Assembly: GCA_018269075.1 (NCBI GenBank)
Contig: JAFDVJ010000041.1
Coordinates: 40,599-72,692 of the forward strand
Origin: Acidobacteriota bacterium
GTDB lineage: Bacteria; Acidobacteriota; Blastocatellia; Pyrinomonadales; Pyrinomonadaceae
Direction of reading: 5' to 3'
Length of the DNA: 32,094 nucleotides
Shown here: positions 6,964 to 15,658 of the stretch, in pieces
Position numbering within the stretch: position 1 is the first letter of the stretch
Layout of the letters: each line of letters begins with the position of its first letter
Translations under genes and position numbers: made by a program
Notes under the pieces: model-generated
Seen by the model: the letters and a program-made list of their open reading frames with translations, nothing else
Databases searched by the model: none
What the model was told of the DNA's origin: nothing

Positions 6964-8550
6964 TTAATTAGCATAATAACCGCGCCGCGTTCTGACAACC
7001 AGATCGGGGTGCGTTTTGACCGTGACGGTCAGATTTCGCCAGCCGCCGTCGCGGTTTTCGTTTTTCGGCTCGTAGCCGAGACTGTAAACCTGGCCGATCT
7101 GGTTGATGACCTGCTCGTAGATGCCTTTCAGATCGCCGGGGTCGTCGGCCTTGTAAAACTCGCCGCCGGTCTCTTCGGCGAGCATCCAGAGCGACTGCTG
7201 CGCTTTGCGGATCGCCCGCTCGCCGTATTCGCTGAAGCTTTTCAACCGGCCGAGATAAACCGGGAAAACCGTCGTGTCGTGACGGCGGACGATCTCCATC
7301 GCGTCGGCGAAGGTCGTCGTTTTCGAACCGTCCTCGGCGTCGGTCATAAAGACGACGGCGCTCCGCCGGCCGACGCTGTTTTCCTTGAGGATCTTGTCGT
7401 AAACGAAGCGGAGCGAATCCCAGATCGGCGAGCCGCCGTTGACGTCGATGTCCTTGATCTTGTCCTTGAGCGCGGCCTTGTCGGTCGTCAGCTCGGAGAC
7501 GACCCGGATCTCGGTCGCGAAGACGACGATCGCGATCCGGTCGGACGGCCGCGCGTACTCGACGAACCGCTGCGCGGCTTTTTTGATGAGGCCCCGGCGC
7601 TCAAAGGTCGAGCCCGAAAAATCGAGCAGCAAAACCAGATCGAACGGCTGCTCGGTGCTCGAAAAAAACTTGATCTCCTGCTCGACGCCGTCTTCCGACA
7701 CCGAAAAATCGTCCTTCGTCAGACCGAGGCCGACCGGCGGCTTGAGGTCTTTCGTCAGCATCCGCACGTTCAGACTGACGAGCTTTGTTTCGACCCGCAC
7801 CGGCTCGTTCTCGTCGTCCGTAATGCCGAGGAGATCGGTGTCGCTTTTCGGCGCGTTTTTTTTGTTCGACCGCTGCAGCATCGGCGCGCCGGACATCACC
7901 TGCATCTTCAGCACCGGCATCAGATAGCGGCCTTCGAGACCGCGAATCTGCGTGACGAGCGGCGGCAGATCGTAGAGTTTGCGCCAGTCGTCGACCTTTT
8001 CCTCGTTGAGCAGCGGATAGAGATAGACGACGTTGTTGCGGACGACGGCCTGCGTCCCGAAGATCTGCGGCATCCGCGAGCCGACGCGGATGCTGTCGAC
8101 CATCGACGCGAGCATCGAGTTTCCCAGAACGCCCTTTTTCGCGGCTTCGACGAGCACCGGCAGCAATTCGCTCTGCGCCTGCGGGTCGCGGCTGTTCGAG
8201 ATCAGAAAAAGAAACGCCTGAAAACCGTCTTCCTTGACGGCTTCGCGCGCCGGCCAGCCGTTTTCCCGGAGCAGCCCGCAGACGCGCAGCAGCTGCGTCT
8301 GGCCGAGCTGGTTGGCCTCGGGGATGAGCTTCTGGTTCTTTTCGGTGTCGACGGCGATCTTCGCGTTGAGCTTCTCGCGCTCGTCGCGCATCTCGAGCAG
8401 CTCTTTGCGCAGCTTCTCGTTCTCGCCCGCCGCCGCGCCGATCGTCGCGATCACCTTTTTCGCGTCGTCGCTCGACAAACAGCGATTCTGCCCCGCCGCC
8501 GTCGCCGCGAGCGTAAATAACAACGTCAGAATCGTGATCAATGCCTTCAT
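6964..8550 (-). CDS. secreted VWFA-related domain protein
   Basis: The protein has 528 residues. A signal peptide is visible (KALITILTLLFTLAATAAGQ, with cleavage likely near residue 20), followed by a short coiled-coil segment (about 43-75), a helical region (90-200) and a beta-rich lead-in. The von Willebrand A domain spans about 303-490, with the MIDAS motif DFSGS (310-314), GGSPIWDSL and FMTDAEDG (D404). The lead-in TKDDFSVSEDGVEQEIKFF and tail VYSLGYEPKN...RTRRGYYAN match the VWFA-related proteins that are numerous in Acidobacteria and have no assigned function. Start at the ATG at 8550; the longer frame to 8637 runs into a repeat. It is probably a periplasmic metal-dependent adhesion or scaffold protein. 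Confidence 0.88.
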   Translation of the reverse strand: MKALITILTLLFTLAATAAGQNRCLSSDDAKKVIATIGAAAGENEKLRKELLEMRDEREKLNAKIAVDTEKNQKLIPEANQLGQTQLLRVCGLLRENGWPAREAVKEDGFQAFLFLISNSRDPQAQSELLPVLVEAAKKGVLGNSMLASMVDSIRVGSRMPQIFGTQAVVRNNVVYLYPLLNEEKVDDWRKLYDLPPLVTQIRGLEGRYLMPVLKMQVMSGAPMLQRSNKKNAPKSDTDLLGITDDENEPVRVETKLVSLNVRMLTKDLKPPVGLGLTKDDFSVSEDGVEQEIKFFSSTEQPFDLVLLLDFSGSTFERRGLIKKAAQRFVEYARPSDRIAIVVFATEIRVVSELTTDKAALKDKIKDIDVNGGSPIWDSLRFVYDKILKENSVGRRSAVVFMTDAEDGSKTTTFADAMEIVRRHDTTVFPVYLGRLKSFSEYGERAIRKAQQSLWMLAEETGGEFYKADDPGDLKGIYEQVINQIGQVYSLGYEPKNENRDGGWRNLTVTVKTHPDLVVRTRRGYYAN

Positions 8551-8566
8551 CGACTTATCAGTTTGG

Positions 8567-8826
8567 AATGTACAATCGGCTGTCAGCCGGTTGACAGGCG
8601 ACAGCCTGTAAAAACGCTTCACACCCGCGCAGCGCACCGCCGAATATTCAAAACCGACAACGGCCTGTCAACCGATGAATCGTTTGACACCGCTGGCGCG
8701 GCGTTGGCCGGCTGACAGCCCGCCATACAAAATGTACAATCGGCTGTCAGCCGGTTGACAGGCGACAGCCTGTAAAAACGCTTCACACCCGCGCAGCGCG
8801 GCGGCCGGCTGACAGCCCGCCGTACG
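8567..8826. repeat. two REP-like hairpin elements in tandem
   Basis: A 69-bp segment is repeated exactly at 8567-8635 and 8731-8799. Each begins GTACAATCGGCTGTCAGCCG (hairpin CGGCT-GTC-AGCCG), then ACAGGC-GACA-GCCTGT, and closes with an outward hairpin GGCTGACAGCC. The second element (about 8734-8826) is compact; the first carries about 70 extra bases in its middle and ends near 8728. Relatives are at 26187-26277 (opposite strand) and, as a fragment, 14928-14950. This fills the 337-bp gene-free stretch between the glucosidase and VWA genes; no promoter is obvious in it. Confidence 0.85.
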
Positions 8827-8887
8827 TTAATCCTAAACTTCCCAAACTCTTTATGGTTAGACGGCGATTCGGCGGTCGCGGGTTTCA

Positions 8888-11635
8888 TTAATTTTCGCGA
8901 TCGTCGAGCGGCTGCAGGTGACCGGTTTCGGTAAACTCGCCGCTGCGCGCGCCCTCGTACTCGCCGATCTGCTGGATGATCTTGCCGATCAGCCCCGTCC
9001 AGCCGGTCTGGTGGCTCGCGCCGAGGCCGGTTCCCTTGTCGCCGTGAAAATATTCGTAAAAAAGCACGTAGTCGCGCCAGTGCTCGTCGGTCTGAAACTT
9101 TTCGACGCTGCCGTGAACGGGCCGCGTGCCGTCCTCGTCGCGCAGAAAGATATTCGCCAGCCGCCGGCCGAGATTCTGCGACACTTCCCAGAGCGTGTGC
9201 AGCTTGCCCGAGCCGGTCGGAAACTCGACCTTGAACCGGTCGCCGTAGAAAAAGTCGAACTTCTGGAGCGATTCGATGAGCAGGAAGTTCATCGGAAACC
9301 AGACGGGGCCGCGCCAGTTGGAATTGCCGCCGAACATCCCGCTCCGCGATTCGCCCGGCTCGTAATCGACGCGGTACTGCGTGCCGCCGACGGCCAGAAA
9401 ATACGGCGCGTTCTTGTGAAAGCGCGAGAGCGCGCGGATCCCGTAATCGGACAGAAACTCGGCTTCGGAGAGCATCACGCGGAGCACGCGCGCGAGCCGG
9501 TCCTCGTTGACGAGCGCGAGCAGCCGCCGGTTTTCGCGGCCCTTCCGCTGGAGACACGAAATCTGATCGGTCAGGTCGGGCCGGTTTTCGAGAAACCATT
9601 CGGTCCGCCGCCGGAAATCCGGGAGCTGATCGAACCATTCCTCCTCGATCGTCTCGACCGCGAAGAGCGGGATCAGACCGACCATCGAGCGCAGCCGGAG
9701 CGGGATGTTGCGCCGGCCGGGCAGATGCAGGACGTCGTAGTAAAAACCGTCGCGCTCGCTCCAGAGCTCGGTGTTTTCCTCGCCGAGATTGTTCATCGCG
9801 TCCGAGATATAAACGAAATGCTCGTAAAACTTGCTCGCGACGTCCTCGTAGACCTTGTCCTCCTTGGCGAGCTCGAGCGCGATCGCGAGCATATTCAGGC
9901 AGTACATCGCCATCCAGCTCGTTCCGTCCGACTGCTCGATCGTCCCGCCGGTCGGGAGCGCCGCGCTCCGGTCGAAGACGCCGATGTTGTCGAGCCCGAG
10001 GAATCCGCCCTCGAAGACGTTGTTGCCCTCGGCGTCCTTGCGGTTGACCCACCACGTGAAATTCAGCAGGAGCTTGTGAAAGACCTTTTCGAGAAACGCG
10101 CGGTCGGCCGCGCCGCGCCGTTTCGCCTCGATCTGGTAGACCCGGAGCGCGGCCCACGCGTGGACCGGCGGGTTGACGTCGTCGAACTTCCACTCGTAGG
10201 CCGGGATCTGCCCGTTCGGATGCATATACCACTCGCGGAGCAGCAGGATCAGCTGGCGTTTCGCGAACGTCGGGTCGACGAGCGCGAGCGGGATGCAGTG
10301 AAAGGCGAGGTCCCACGCCGCGTACCACGGATATTCCCACTTGTCGGGCATCGAGACGACGTCGTCGTTATAGAGATGCTTCCAGTCGCTGTTGCGGCCC
10401 GTGAGGCGCGACGCCGGCGGCGACCCGAACGCCGGATCGCCGTCGAGCCATTCCTTGACGATGTATTGATAAAACTGCTTCGACCAGAGCATTCCGGCGA
10501 GCGACTGCCGCATCACGCCGCGCGCGTCGTCGTTGATATTGCCCGGAATGACGTCGGCGTAAAACTCGTCCGCTTCGTCGATCCGCGCCGCGAAGACCGC
10601 GCGGCAGTCTTCGACGAACTCGTCGCGCCCCGCGAAATCCGGCCGCCCGCCGCCGCGGCTCCGAAGCCGCAGAAAGACCTCTTCCGCTTCGCCGGGCGCG
10701 AGCGTCAGATTGTAATGCGCGGCCGCCTTCGTCCCGGTTTCGGCGGGGTTGACGGCGTCCTCGCGGCCGTTGACGACAAACTCGTTGATCCCGTCCTTTG
10801 CGTAGGCCGACCGGTTCGCGCCGCCGTAGAGCTTTTGATAATTCGTCTCGTTCTCGCAGAAGAGCAGCCCGGCCGGGCCCTCGGCGATCAATTCGTACGC
10901 GCCGAGATGTTTTTCGTCGAGCGCGACGACGGCGAGGTCGGCGGCCGCCGTTTCGGCTTTTCCCAGCGACGGTTTTTCCGCGCCCGGAAACCACGACCAG
11001 TCGTTGCGGAACCAGACCGTCGGCAGCAGCCGGAGCGCCGCCGTCCGGCCGCCGCGGTTGACGGCCGTGATCCGGATGCAGACGTCTTCGGCGTCGGCCT
11101 TGGCGTATTCGACGAAGACGTCGAAATATTCGTCTTCGTCGAAGACGCCCGTATCCATCAGCTCGAATTCGGGCTCGGTCTTGTCGCGCCGCCGGTTCTC
11201 GTCGCGGAGCCGCGCGTACGGAAATTCGCTCTGCGGGTATTTGTAGAGGTATTTCATATACGAATGCGTCGGCGTGTTGTCGAGATAGAAATAATATTCC
11301 TTGACGTCCTCGCCGTGATTGCCCTGCGGGCCGGCGAGCCCGTAGAGCCGCTCCTTGAGAATCGGATCGTGTTCGTTCCACAGCGCGACCGCGAAGCAGA
11401 GCCGCTGTTTGCGGTCGCAGAGACCGGCGAGGCCGTCCTCGTTCCAGCGGTACGCCTTGAGATGCGAATGCTCGAACGGGAAATAATCCCACGCCGCGCC
11501 GTCGGCCGAATAATCCTCGCGCACCGTGCCCCACGCGCGCTCGGAAACGTAGCAGCCCCAGAGCTTCCAGTCGCGCTCGCGGCGGCTCGTCTGGTCGAGC
11601 CGCAGTTCTTCCGCTTTCAAGTTATTTTCGGACAT
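8888..11635 (-). CDS. GH63-type glucosidase (alpha/alpha-barrel glycoside hydrolase)
   Basis: The protein has 915 residues and looks cytoplasmic (no signal peptide). It has the pattern of the large bacterial proteins annotated as glucosidase, related to family GH63 and mannosylglycerate hydrolases: an N-terminal beta-rich half ([18 protein letters not shown], then [22 protein letters not shown]) and a C-terminal alpha/alpha barrel. Barrel landmarks are [18 protein letters not shown] (D442, candidate general acid), [21 protein letters not shown] and, near the end, [21 protein letters not shown]. The exact substrate (alpha-glucoside or mannosyl compound) is not readable. It is divergent from the sigma-54 activator, with about 205 bp between starts. 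The start at 11635 is supported by a good N-terminal match. Confidence 0.88.
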   Translation of the reverse strand: MSENNLKAEELRLDQTSRRERDWKLWGCYVSERAWGTVREDYSADGAAWDYFPFEHSHLKAYRWNEDGLAGLCDRKQRLCFAVALWNEHDPILKERLYGLAGPQGNHGEDVKEYYFYLDNTPTHSYMKYLYKYPQSEFPYARLRDENRRRDKTEPEFELMDTGVFDEDEYFDVFVEYAKADAEDVCIRITAVNRGGRTAALRLLPTVWFRNDWSWFPGAEKPSLGKAETAAADLAVVALDEKHLGAYELIAEGPAGLLFCENETNYQKLYGGANRSAYAKDGINEFVVNGREDAVNPAETGTKAAAHYNLTLAPGEAEEVFLRLRSRGGGRPDFAGRDEFVEDCRAVFAARIDEADEFYADVIPGNINDDARGVMRQSLAGMLWSKQFYQYIVKEWLDGDPAFGSPPASRLTGRNSDWKHLYNDDVVSMPDKWEYPWYAAWDLAFHCIPLALVDPTFAKRQLILLLREWYMHPNGQIPAYEWKFDDVNPPVHAWAALRVYQIEAKRRGAADRAFLEKVFHKLLLNFTWWVNRKDAEGNNVFEGGFLGLDNIGVFDRSAALPTGGTIEQSDGTSWMAMYCLNMLAIALELAKEDKVYEDVASKFYEHFVYISDAMNNLGEENTELWSERDGFYYDVLHLPGRRNIPLRLRSMVGLIPLFAVETIEEEWFDQLPDFRRRTEWFLENRPDLTDQISCLQRKGRENRRLLALVNEDRLARVLRVMLSEAEFLSDYGIRALSRFHKNAPYFLAVGGTQYRVDYEPGESRSGMFGGNSNWRGPVWFPMNFLLIESLQKFDFFYGDRFKVEFPTGSGKLHTLWEVSQNLGRRLANIFLRDEDGTRPVHGSVEKFQTDEHWRDYVLFYEYFHGDKGTGLGASHQTGWTGLIGKIIQQIGEYEGARSGEFTETGHLQPLDDREN

Positions 11636-11840
11636 ATCTTTTTTTAACAGAATGACATATAAAAACTTTTGCGTCCATATCGCGGCCCGCCCGCAAATAA
11701 TAATGGACGCGCGCCAATTTTTCTGCTAAATTTCAAGTTATTGGAGAAGGTTTTCCGTTTTCTTGTGTCCCCTTAGAACAATTTGAGACTCGTTGCTGAA
11801 AATCGGCTTCGATTCGACGTTTTATTTTCGTAATCGCATA

Positions 11841-14800
11841 ATGAGCAGCAATTCGACCCTGACCAAATCCGGTTTACAACCGATTAGCGCCCCCGTTTTC
11901 GGAGCCAAGGGCAAGCCGCAGCCGAACAAGGCCCAGAAAGCGGCCGCCGAATCGGCCGCGCGCATCATCGAGCTCGCCGAACAGAAGCTGACCGAAGGGT
12001 TTTCCGCCGAAGCCGAAAGAATCCTCCGCGAAGCGATCGAGCGGCCGGCGACGGCGCCCGACGATCTCGCGAATCTCCGGCGGCTGCTCGCCTACACGCT
12101 CGAAACGCTCGGCCGCTACAAGGAAGCGATCGAGATCATCCGCGCTTACGAGTCGGAAGACGTTCTTCTGACGCTCGGCCTCGAAACGCAGATCAAAGTC
12201 ATCAACCAGCTCGCGATCTGCTACAGCAACCTGTCCGACAGCCCGAAGGCCGTCACGCTCCACAAACAGAATCTCCAGCGCGCCGAAGCCGCCGAGATGA
12301 AGCATCTTTTCGGCCGCATCTACATCGCGCTCTCGCGCGTCTACCGCAAGCTCAACGAGCACAACATCGCCCGCGACCACGCCGAAAAGGCGCTCGGCGC
12401 GTTTCGCGAAAACGGCGAGTGGCGCGGGATGGCCGAAAGCTATCAGGCGATCGCGACCTCGTTCTACCAGGAAGGCAACCCCGAGAAATCGCTCGAATAC
12501 TTCGAGCTCGCGATCAAGATCGTCGGCGAACGGAGCTCGCCGTTCCTGCTCGGCAAGCTCTACTCCGATATGTCGGGCGCCTACTGTCTGCTGCGCCGCC
12601 CGCAGGACGGCATCAAATGTCTCGAAAAGTCGATCAAGTTTTTCGACCAGACCGAGCATAAGCTCAACTCGGTCGTCGCCTACAACAATCTCGGGATGAA
12701 CCTGATGCTGCTCGGCGACTGGGACCGCGCCGAGACGATGATGAAGCGCGCGCTCGATCTCGCCTCGGAAGCCAATCACGTCCACGTCGCCGGCATCCTC
12801 GATTCGCTCGGCGAGCTCAAGCTGCTCCGCGGCGAGCTCCGCGAATCGCAGCAGCTGCTCGAACAGTCCGTCCAGTTCGCCCGCGAGCGCAAGATGGAGT
12901 TTTACGTCATTCAGGCGCTCCGCAATCTCGCGCGCTGCTTTCTCGCGCAGGGCAAGACGCCCGAGGCGATCGAAAAAGCGCAGGAGACGATCGAATTATG
13001 CAAGGCGATCGGCGAAAAGCAGACGATCGACACGGCCGCGCTCGTGCTCGCCGAGAGCTATCTGCAGGAAGGCCGCTTCAAGGAGTGCGAGTTCAAGCTC
13101 CAGAAGATCGAGGAGGGCGATCTCGCCGCCGATTTCTTCATCCTCGGCAACATCCAGCGGATTTACGGGCTGCTCGCGCGCCGCCGCGACGACGACGAGA
13201 CGGCCGCCTATCACTTCAACCGCGCGCTGACGATCTTCGAGGCCGCCGACGACATCTATCACATCGCGCTGACGCGCTTCCTGCTCGGCGAAAGCCTCGC
13301 CGCCGCCGAACCCGAAAGGGCGTCGAAGAATCTGATCCCGGCGAGCGAGATCTTTCGCAAGCTCGGCGTCGACGCGCTCTACCGCGCCGCCGAGAAGACG
13401 ATCGAAAGCCTCAAGCGAATCGACGAGCCGTCGCGCCGGCCGAACGTCTCGGCGACCTCGCAGCTCTCGATGCTGCGGCTCGCCGAAGCGACCGCCTCGC
13501 GCGAGCTGCTGTTTCGCGAGCTCGTCGCCGTGCTCCAGCAGGAAAGCCGCGCGCGCCGGATCATCGTCGCCGAGATCAACGACCAGCGGCGTTATTTCCC
13601 GTTCATCGCGCAGGGCTGCACGCCGAGCGAGAGCATGGAGCTCGTCGCGCAGGTCGATCACGCGCAGGTCAAGAACAATCTCGACGAATTCGCCAAAGAA
13701 AAGAACCTCGGCGTCTTCCCGCTCCGTGCGCCGAACGCCGCGCCGGCGATGCTGATCGTCTATCCGCGCTCGGGCGCCGTCCTCGGCGACGGCGGCTCGA
13801 TCCAGCCGCTGCTGCGCGTCGTCTCGCTCGGGATGGACGTCTGCGCGCTCCGCGACAAGGACAAGGTCCAGCAGGTCGAGCAGGAAACGAGCCATTTCAC
13901 GCCGAGCAGTCTGATGCCGGGCTTTATCCATTCGTCGCCGGCGATGAGCGCGCTCGTCGAAGAGGTCTACAAGATCCGCTCGTCGGACGTGACGGTGCTC
14001 GTGACCGGCGAGAGCGGCACCGGCAAGGAGCTCGTCTCGCGCGCGATCCACGCGATCTCGAACCGCAAGGACCGCGTCTTCATTCCCTTCAACTGCACGG
14101 CCGTCCCGAAAGAGCTCGCCGAGGGCCATCTGTTCGGCTACCGCAAGGGCGCGTTCACCGGCGCGGTCAACGATTCGCCCGGAATGATCCGCGCGGCCCA
14201 CGGCGGGACGCTTTTCCTCGACGAGGTCGGCGATCTGCCGCTCGACGTCCAGCCCAAGCTCCTGCGGTTTCTGCAGGAGGGCGAGGTCCAGCCGATCGGC
14301 GAAAAGAACCCGATCAAGGTCGACGTCCGCGTGATCGCCGCGACCAATATGCCGCTCGAACAAAAGGTCGCCGACGGCTCGTTCCGCGAGGATCTGTATT
14401 ACCGGCTGAACGTCATCCGGCTGCGCGTGCCGCCGCTCCGCGAGCGCCGCCCGGAGATTCCGCCGATCGTCAACTACTACATCAACCATTATTCGTCGCG
14501 CTTCGGCAAACGCGGCATCACGATCACGCCGCAGACGATCGATCTGCTGATGGTCTGCGAGTGGGAAGGCAACGTCCGCCAGCTCTGCAACGAGATCCAG
14601 CGCGTCGTCGCGCGCGCCGTCGACAACGAGGTCATCACGCCCGACCATCTCTCGGTCGAGCTCAAGCGCAACGCGACGCCGATCGCCGCCATCGACGACC
14701 AGTCGAACGTCCGCCCGATCACCAATTCCGGCACGTTCGGCGGCTACCGCGTCGGGCTTCAGGGCCAGACGCTCGAAGCCGCCGTCTCGGAGCTCGAAAC

Positions 14801-14927
14801 GCAGATGATCACGGACGCGCTCCGCCGCCACGAATGGAACATCTCGCGCGTCGCCCGCGAACTCGGCCTGACGCGCCGCGGTCTTTATCTCAAGCTCGCC
14901 CGCTACGGCATCGAAAAGACCGCCTGA
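11841..14927 (+). CDS. TPR/GAF-like sigma-54-dependent transcriptional activator
   Basis: The protein has 1028 residues. Residues about 25-510 are tetratricopeptide-like repeats (e.g. AESYQAIATSFYQEGNPEKS, VVAYNNLGMNLMLLGDWDRA). About 540-660 looks like a GAF-type sensor domain. The central AAA+ domain has Walker A GESGTGKE (723-730), the sigma-54 contact loop GAFTGA (770-775), Walker B TLFLDEVGDL (D794) and the arginine-rich LRVPPLRERRPEIPP. A Fis-type helix-turn-helix ends the protein (NISRVARELGLTRRGLYLKL). There is no receiver domain, so control is probably through protein or ligand binding to the TPR/GAF part. Start chosen at the ATG at 11841; an in-frame TTG at 11793 would add 16 residues. 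The upstream TGCTAAATT (11724-11732) may be an extended -10 box. Confidence 0.93.
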   Translation: MSSNSTLTKSGLQPISAPVFGAKGKPQPNKAQKAAAESAARIIELAEQKLTEGFSAEAERILREAIERPATAPDDLANLRRLLAYTLETLGRYKEAIEIIRAYESEDVLLTLGLETQIKVINQLAICYSNLSDSPKAVTLHKQNLQRAEAAEMKHLFGRIYIALSRVYRKLNEHNIARDHAEKALGAFRENGEWRGMAESYQAIATSFYQEGNPEKSLEYFELAIKIVGERSSPFLLGKLYSDMSGAYCLLRRPQDGIKCLEKSIKFFDQTEHKLNSVVAYNNLGMNLMLLGDWDRAETMMKRALDLASEANHVHVAGILDSLGELKLLRGELRESQQLLEQSVQFARERKMEFYVIQALRNLARCFLAQGKTPEAIEKAQETIELCKAIGEKQTIDTAALVLAESYLQEGRFKECEFKLQKIEEGDLAADFFILGNIQRIYGLLARRRDDDETAAYHFNRALTIFEAADDIYHIALTRFLLGESLAAAEPERASKNLIPASEIFRKLGVDALYRAAEKTIESLKRIDEPSRRPNVSATSQLSMLRLAEATASRELLFRELVAVLQQESRARRIIVAEINDQRRYFPFIAQGCTPSESMELVAQVDHAQVKNNLDEFAKEKNLGVFPLRAPNAAPAMLIVYPRSGAVLGDGGSIQPLLRVVSLGMDVCALRDKDKVQQVEQETSHFTPSSLMPGFIHSSPAMSALVEEVYKIRSSDVTVLVTGESGTGKELVSRAIHAISNRKDRVFIPFNCTAVPKELAEGHLFGYRKGAFTGAVNDSPGMIRAAHGGTLFLDEVGDLPLDVQPKLLRFLQEGEVQPIGEKNPIKVDVRVIAATNMPLEQKVADGSFREDLYYRLNVIRLRVPPLRERRPEIPPIVNYYINHYSSRFGKRGITITPQTIDLLMVCEWEGNVRQLCNEIQRVVARAVDNEVITPDHLSVELKRNATPIAAIDDQSNVRPITNSGTFGGYRVGLQGQTLEAAVSELETQMITDALRRHEWNISRVARELGLTRRGLYLKLARYGIEKTA

Positions 14928-14950
14928 ACGTACGGTCGGCTGTCAGCCGG
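14928..14950. repeat. REP-like element fragment
   Basis: Immediately after the activator's TGA stop lies GTACGGTCGGCTGTCAGCCG, the left terminal hairpin of the family seen at 8567-8826. The rest of the element is missing. The hairpin could serve as a 3' end structure for the activator mRNA. Confidence 0.7.
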
Positions 14951-15092
14951 CCCGGCGTTTGCAAAACGCACCATTGTTTCGCTTCCTAAAAATATCGAAT
15001 TGAAGCGCGGCGTCCGTTCGCGCTGTCGCGCTCATGGCAACCGGGACGGCCAGCGCTCCAGTCCGCCGCCGCGCCGCCGGCAATCGGGGACA

Positions 15093-15575
15093 TTTGCGCG
15101 CCGGTCGATCCCGAAACGCCGGCCGCCGCCCGTAAAATGCCGGCGGTTTTGCATAAAACACCGCCAATCCTGCATAAATTTCCGCCTGTCGCGCCGGAAG
15201 CACCTCCGGACCGGCGTGAAGTACTTCCGGTCGCGCGTGAAGCAGCGTCGGACCGGCGTGAAGCACCTCCGGACCGGCGTGAAGTACCGTCAGACCGGCG
15301 TGAAGCAGCGTCGGACCGGCGTGAAGCACCGCCGGTTCGGCGTGAAGTACCTCCGGTTCGACGCGAAGCACCTCCGGTTCGGCGTGAACCACCGCCGGTC
15401 ATGCATAAACCATCGACCGACACGGAAAACTACGGTCTGACTCTTAGAAAAGACGGCCTGACGCGGACGATCCGGCGGCTGACCATCGAACAGACTGACC
15501 TGTCCGTCGCAAAAGCCCGCCTGGCGACGATTCACGACCGGCCGGATCGAATAACAGGTCGGATAAAAAGTTTTG
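15093..15575. repeat. 21-bp periodic tandem array, conserved core and decayed flanks
   Basis: The core at 15135-15407 is 13 consecutive 21-bp units with consensus AAGCACCTCCGGACCGGCGTG. Units at 15198 and 15261 are identical, as are those at 15240 and 15303. The 21-bp phase continues without slips on both sides: upstream to about 15093 and downstream to about 15575 (units at 15408, 15429, 15450, 15471, 15492, 15513, 15534), where mainly an A-rich start and a central C/G-CTG-like block persist. Since 21 is divisible by three and the unit lacks stops, several frames stay open, giving heptapeptides such as KHLRTGV, EAPPDRR or, antisense, LHAGPEV. I do not call a gene: no frame has a convincing start, ribosome site or non-repeat domain. 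It fills the gene-free stretch 14928-15652 with the two neighbouring repeats. Confidence 0.85.
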
Positions 15576-15658
15576 AGTTCCGCCTTCAGGCGGCCTTTCC
15601 CCGCGCTCCCGAAATTTCCCGGGGCGAACGAAAAGCCGACTGAAGGCGGGGCTCAAAA
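15571..15658. repeat. palindrome carrying the stop codon of the next gene
   Basis: Arms 15571-15589 (TTTTGAGTTCCGCCTTCAG) and 15640-15658 pair at 17 of 19 positions; the two exceptions are T/G, which would be wobble pairs in RNA. Inside the left arm is a smaller hairpin CCGCC-TTCA-GGCGG. The TGA stop of the O-antigen ligase-like gene (15653-15655) lies in the right arm, so the element overlaps its last codons. Confidence 0.8.

Noticed and set aside
8918..11647. 909-codon open frame on the plus strand
   Set aside because: It is antisense to the GH63 gene along nearly its full length, has no recognisable domain and is rich in Arg/Val/Asp as expected from the complement of a GC-rich gene.
12996..14831. 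611-codon antisense frame over the sigma-54 activator
   Set aside because: Low-complexity Arg/Asp/Ala composition and no motifs; the opposite frame has intact Walker, GAFTGA and Fis motifs.
15135..15407. CRISPR or repeat-protein gene in the 21-bp array
   Set aside because: Units are contiguous without spacers. Open frames exist on both strands only because 21 is a multiple of three and the unit has no stop; no frame has a clear start, ribosome site or non-repeat domain. Kept as a repeat with coding left open.
15000..15440. basic 146-codon frame starting at TTG
   Set aside because: It has the most regular heptad (K-H-L-R-T-G-V type), but the start is a TTG without a ribosome site and the frame closes soon after the array; not enough for a gene call.
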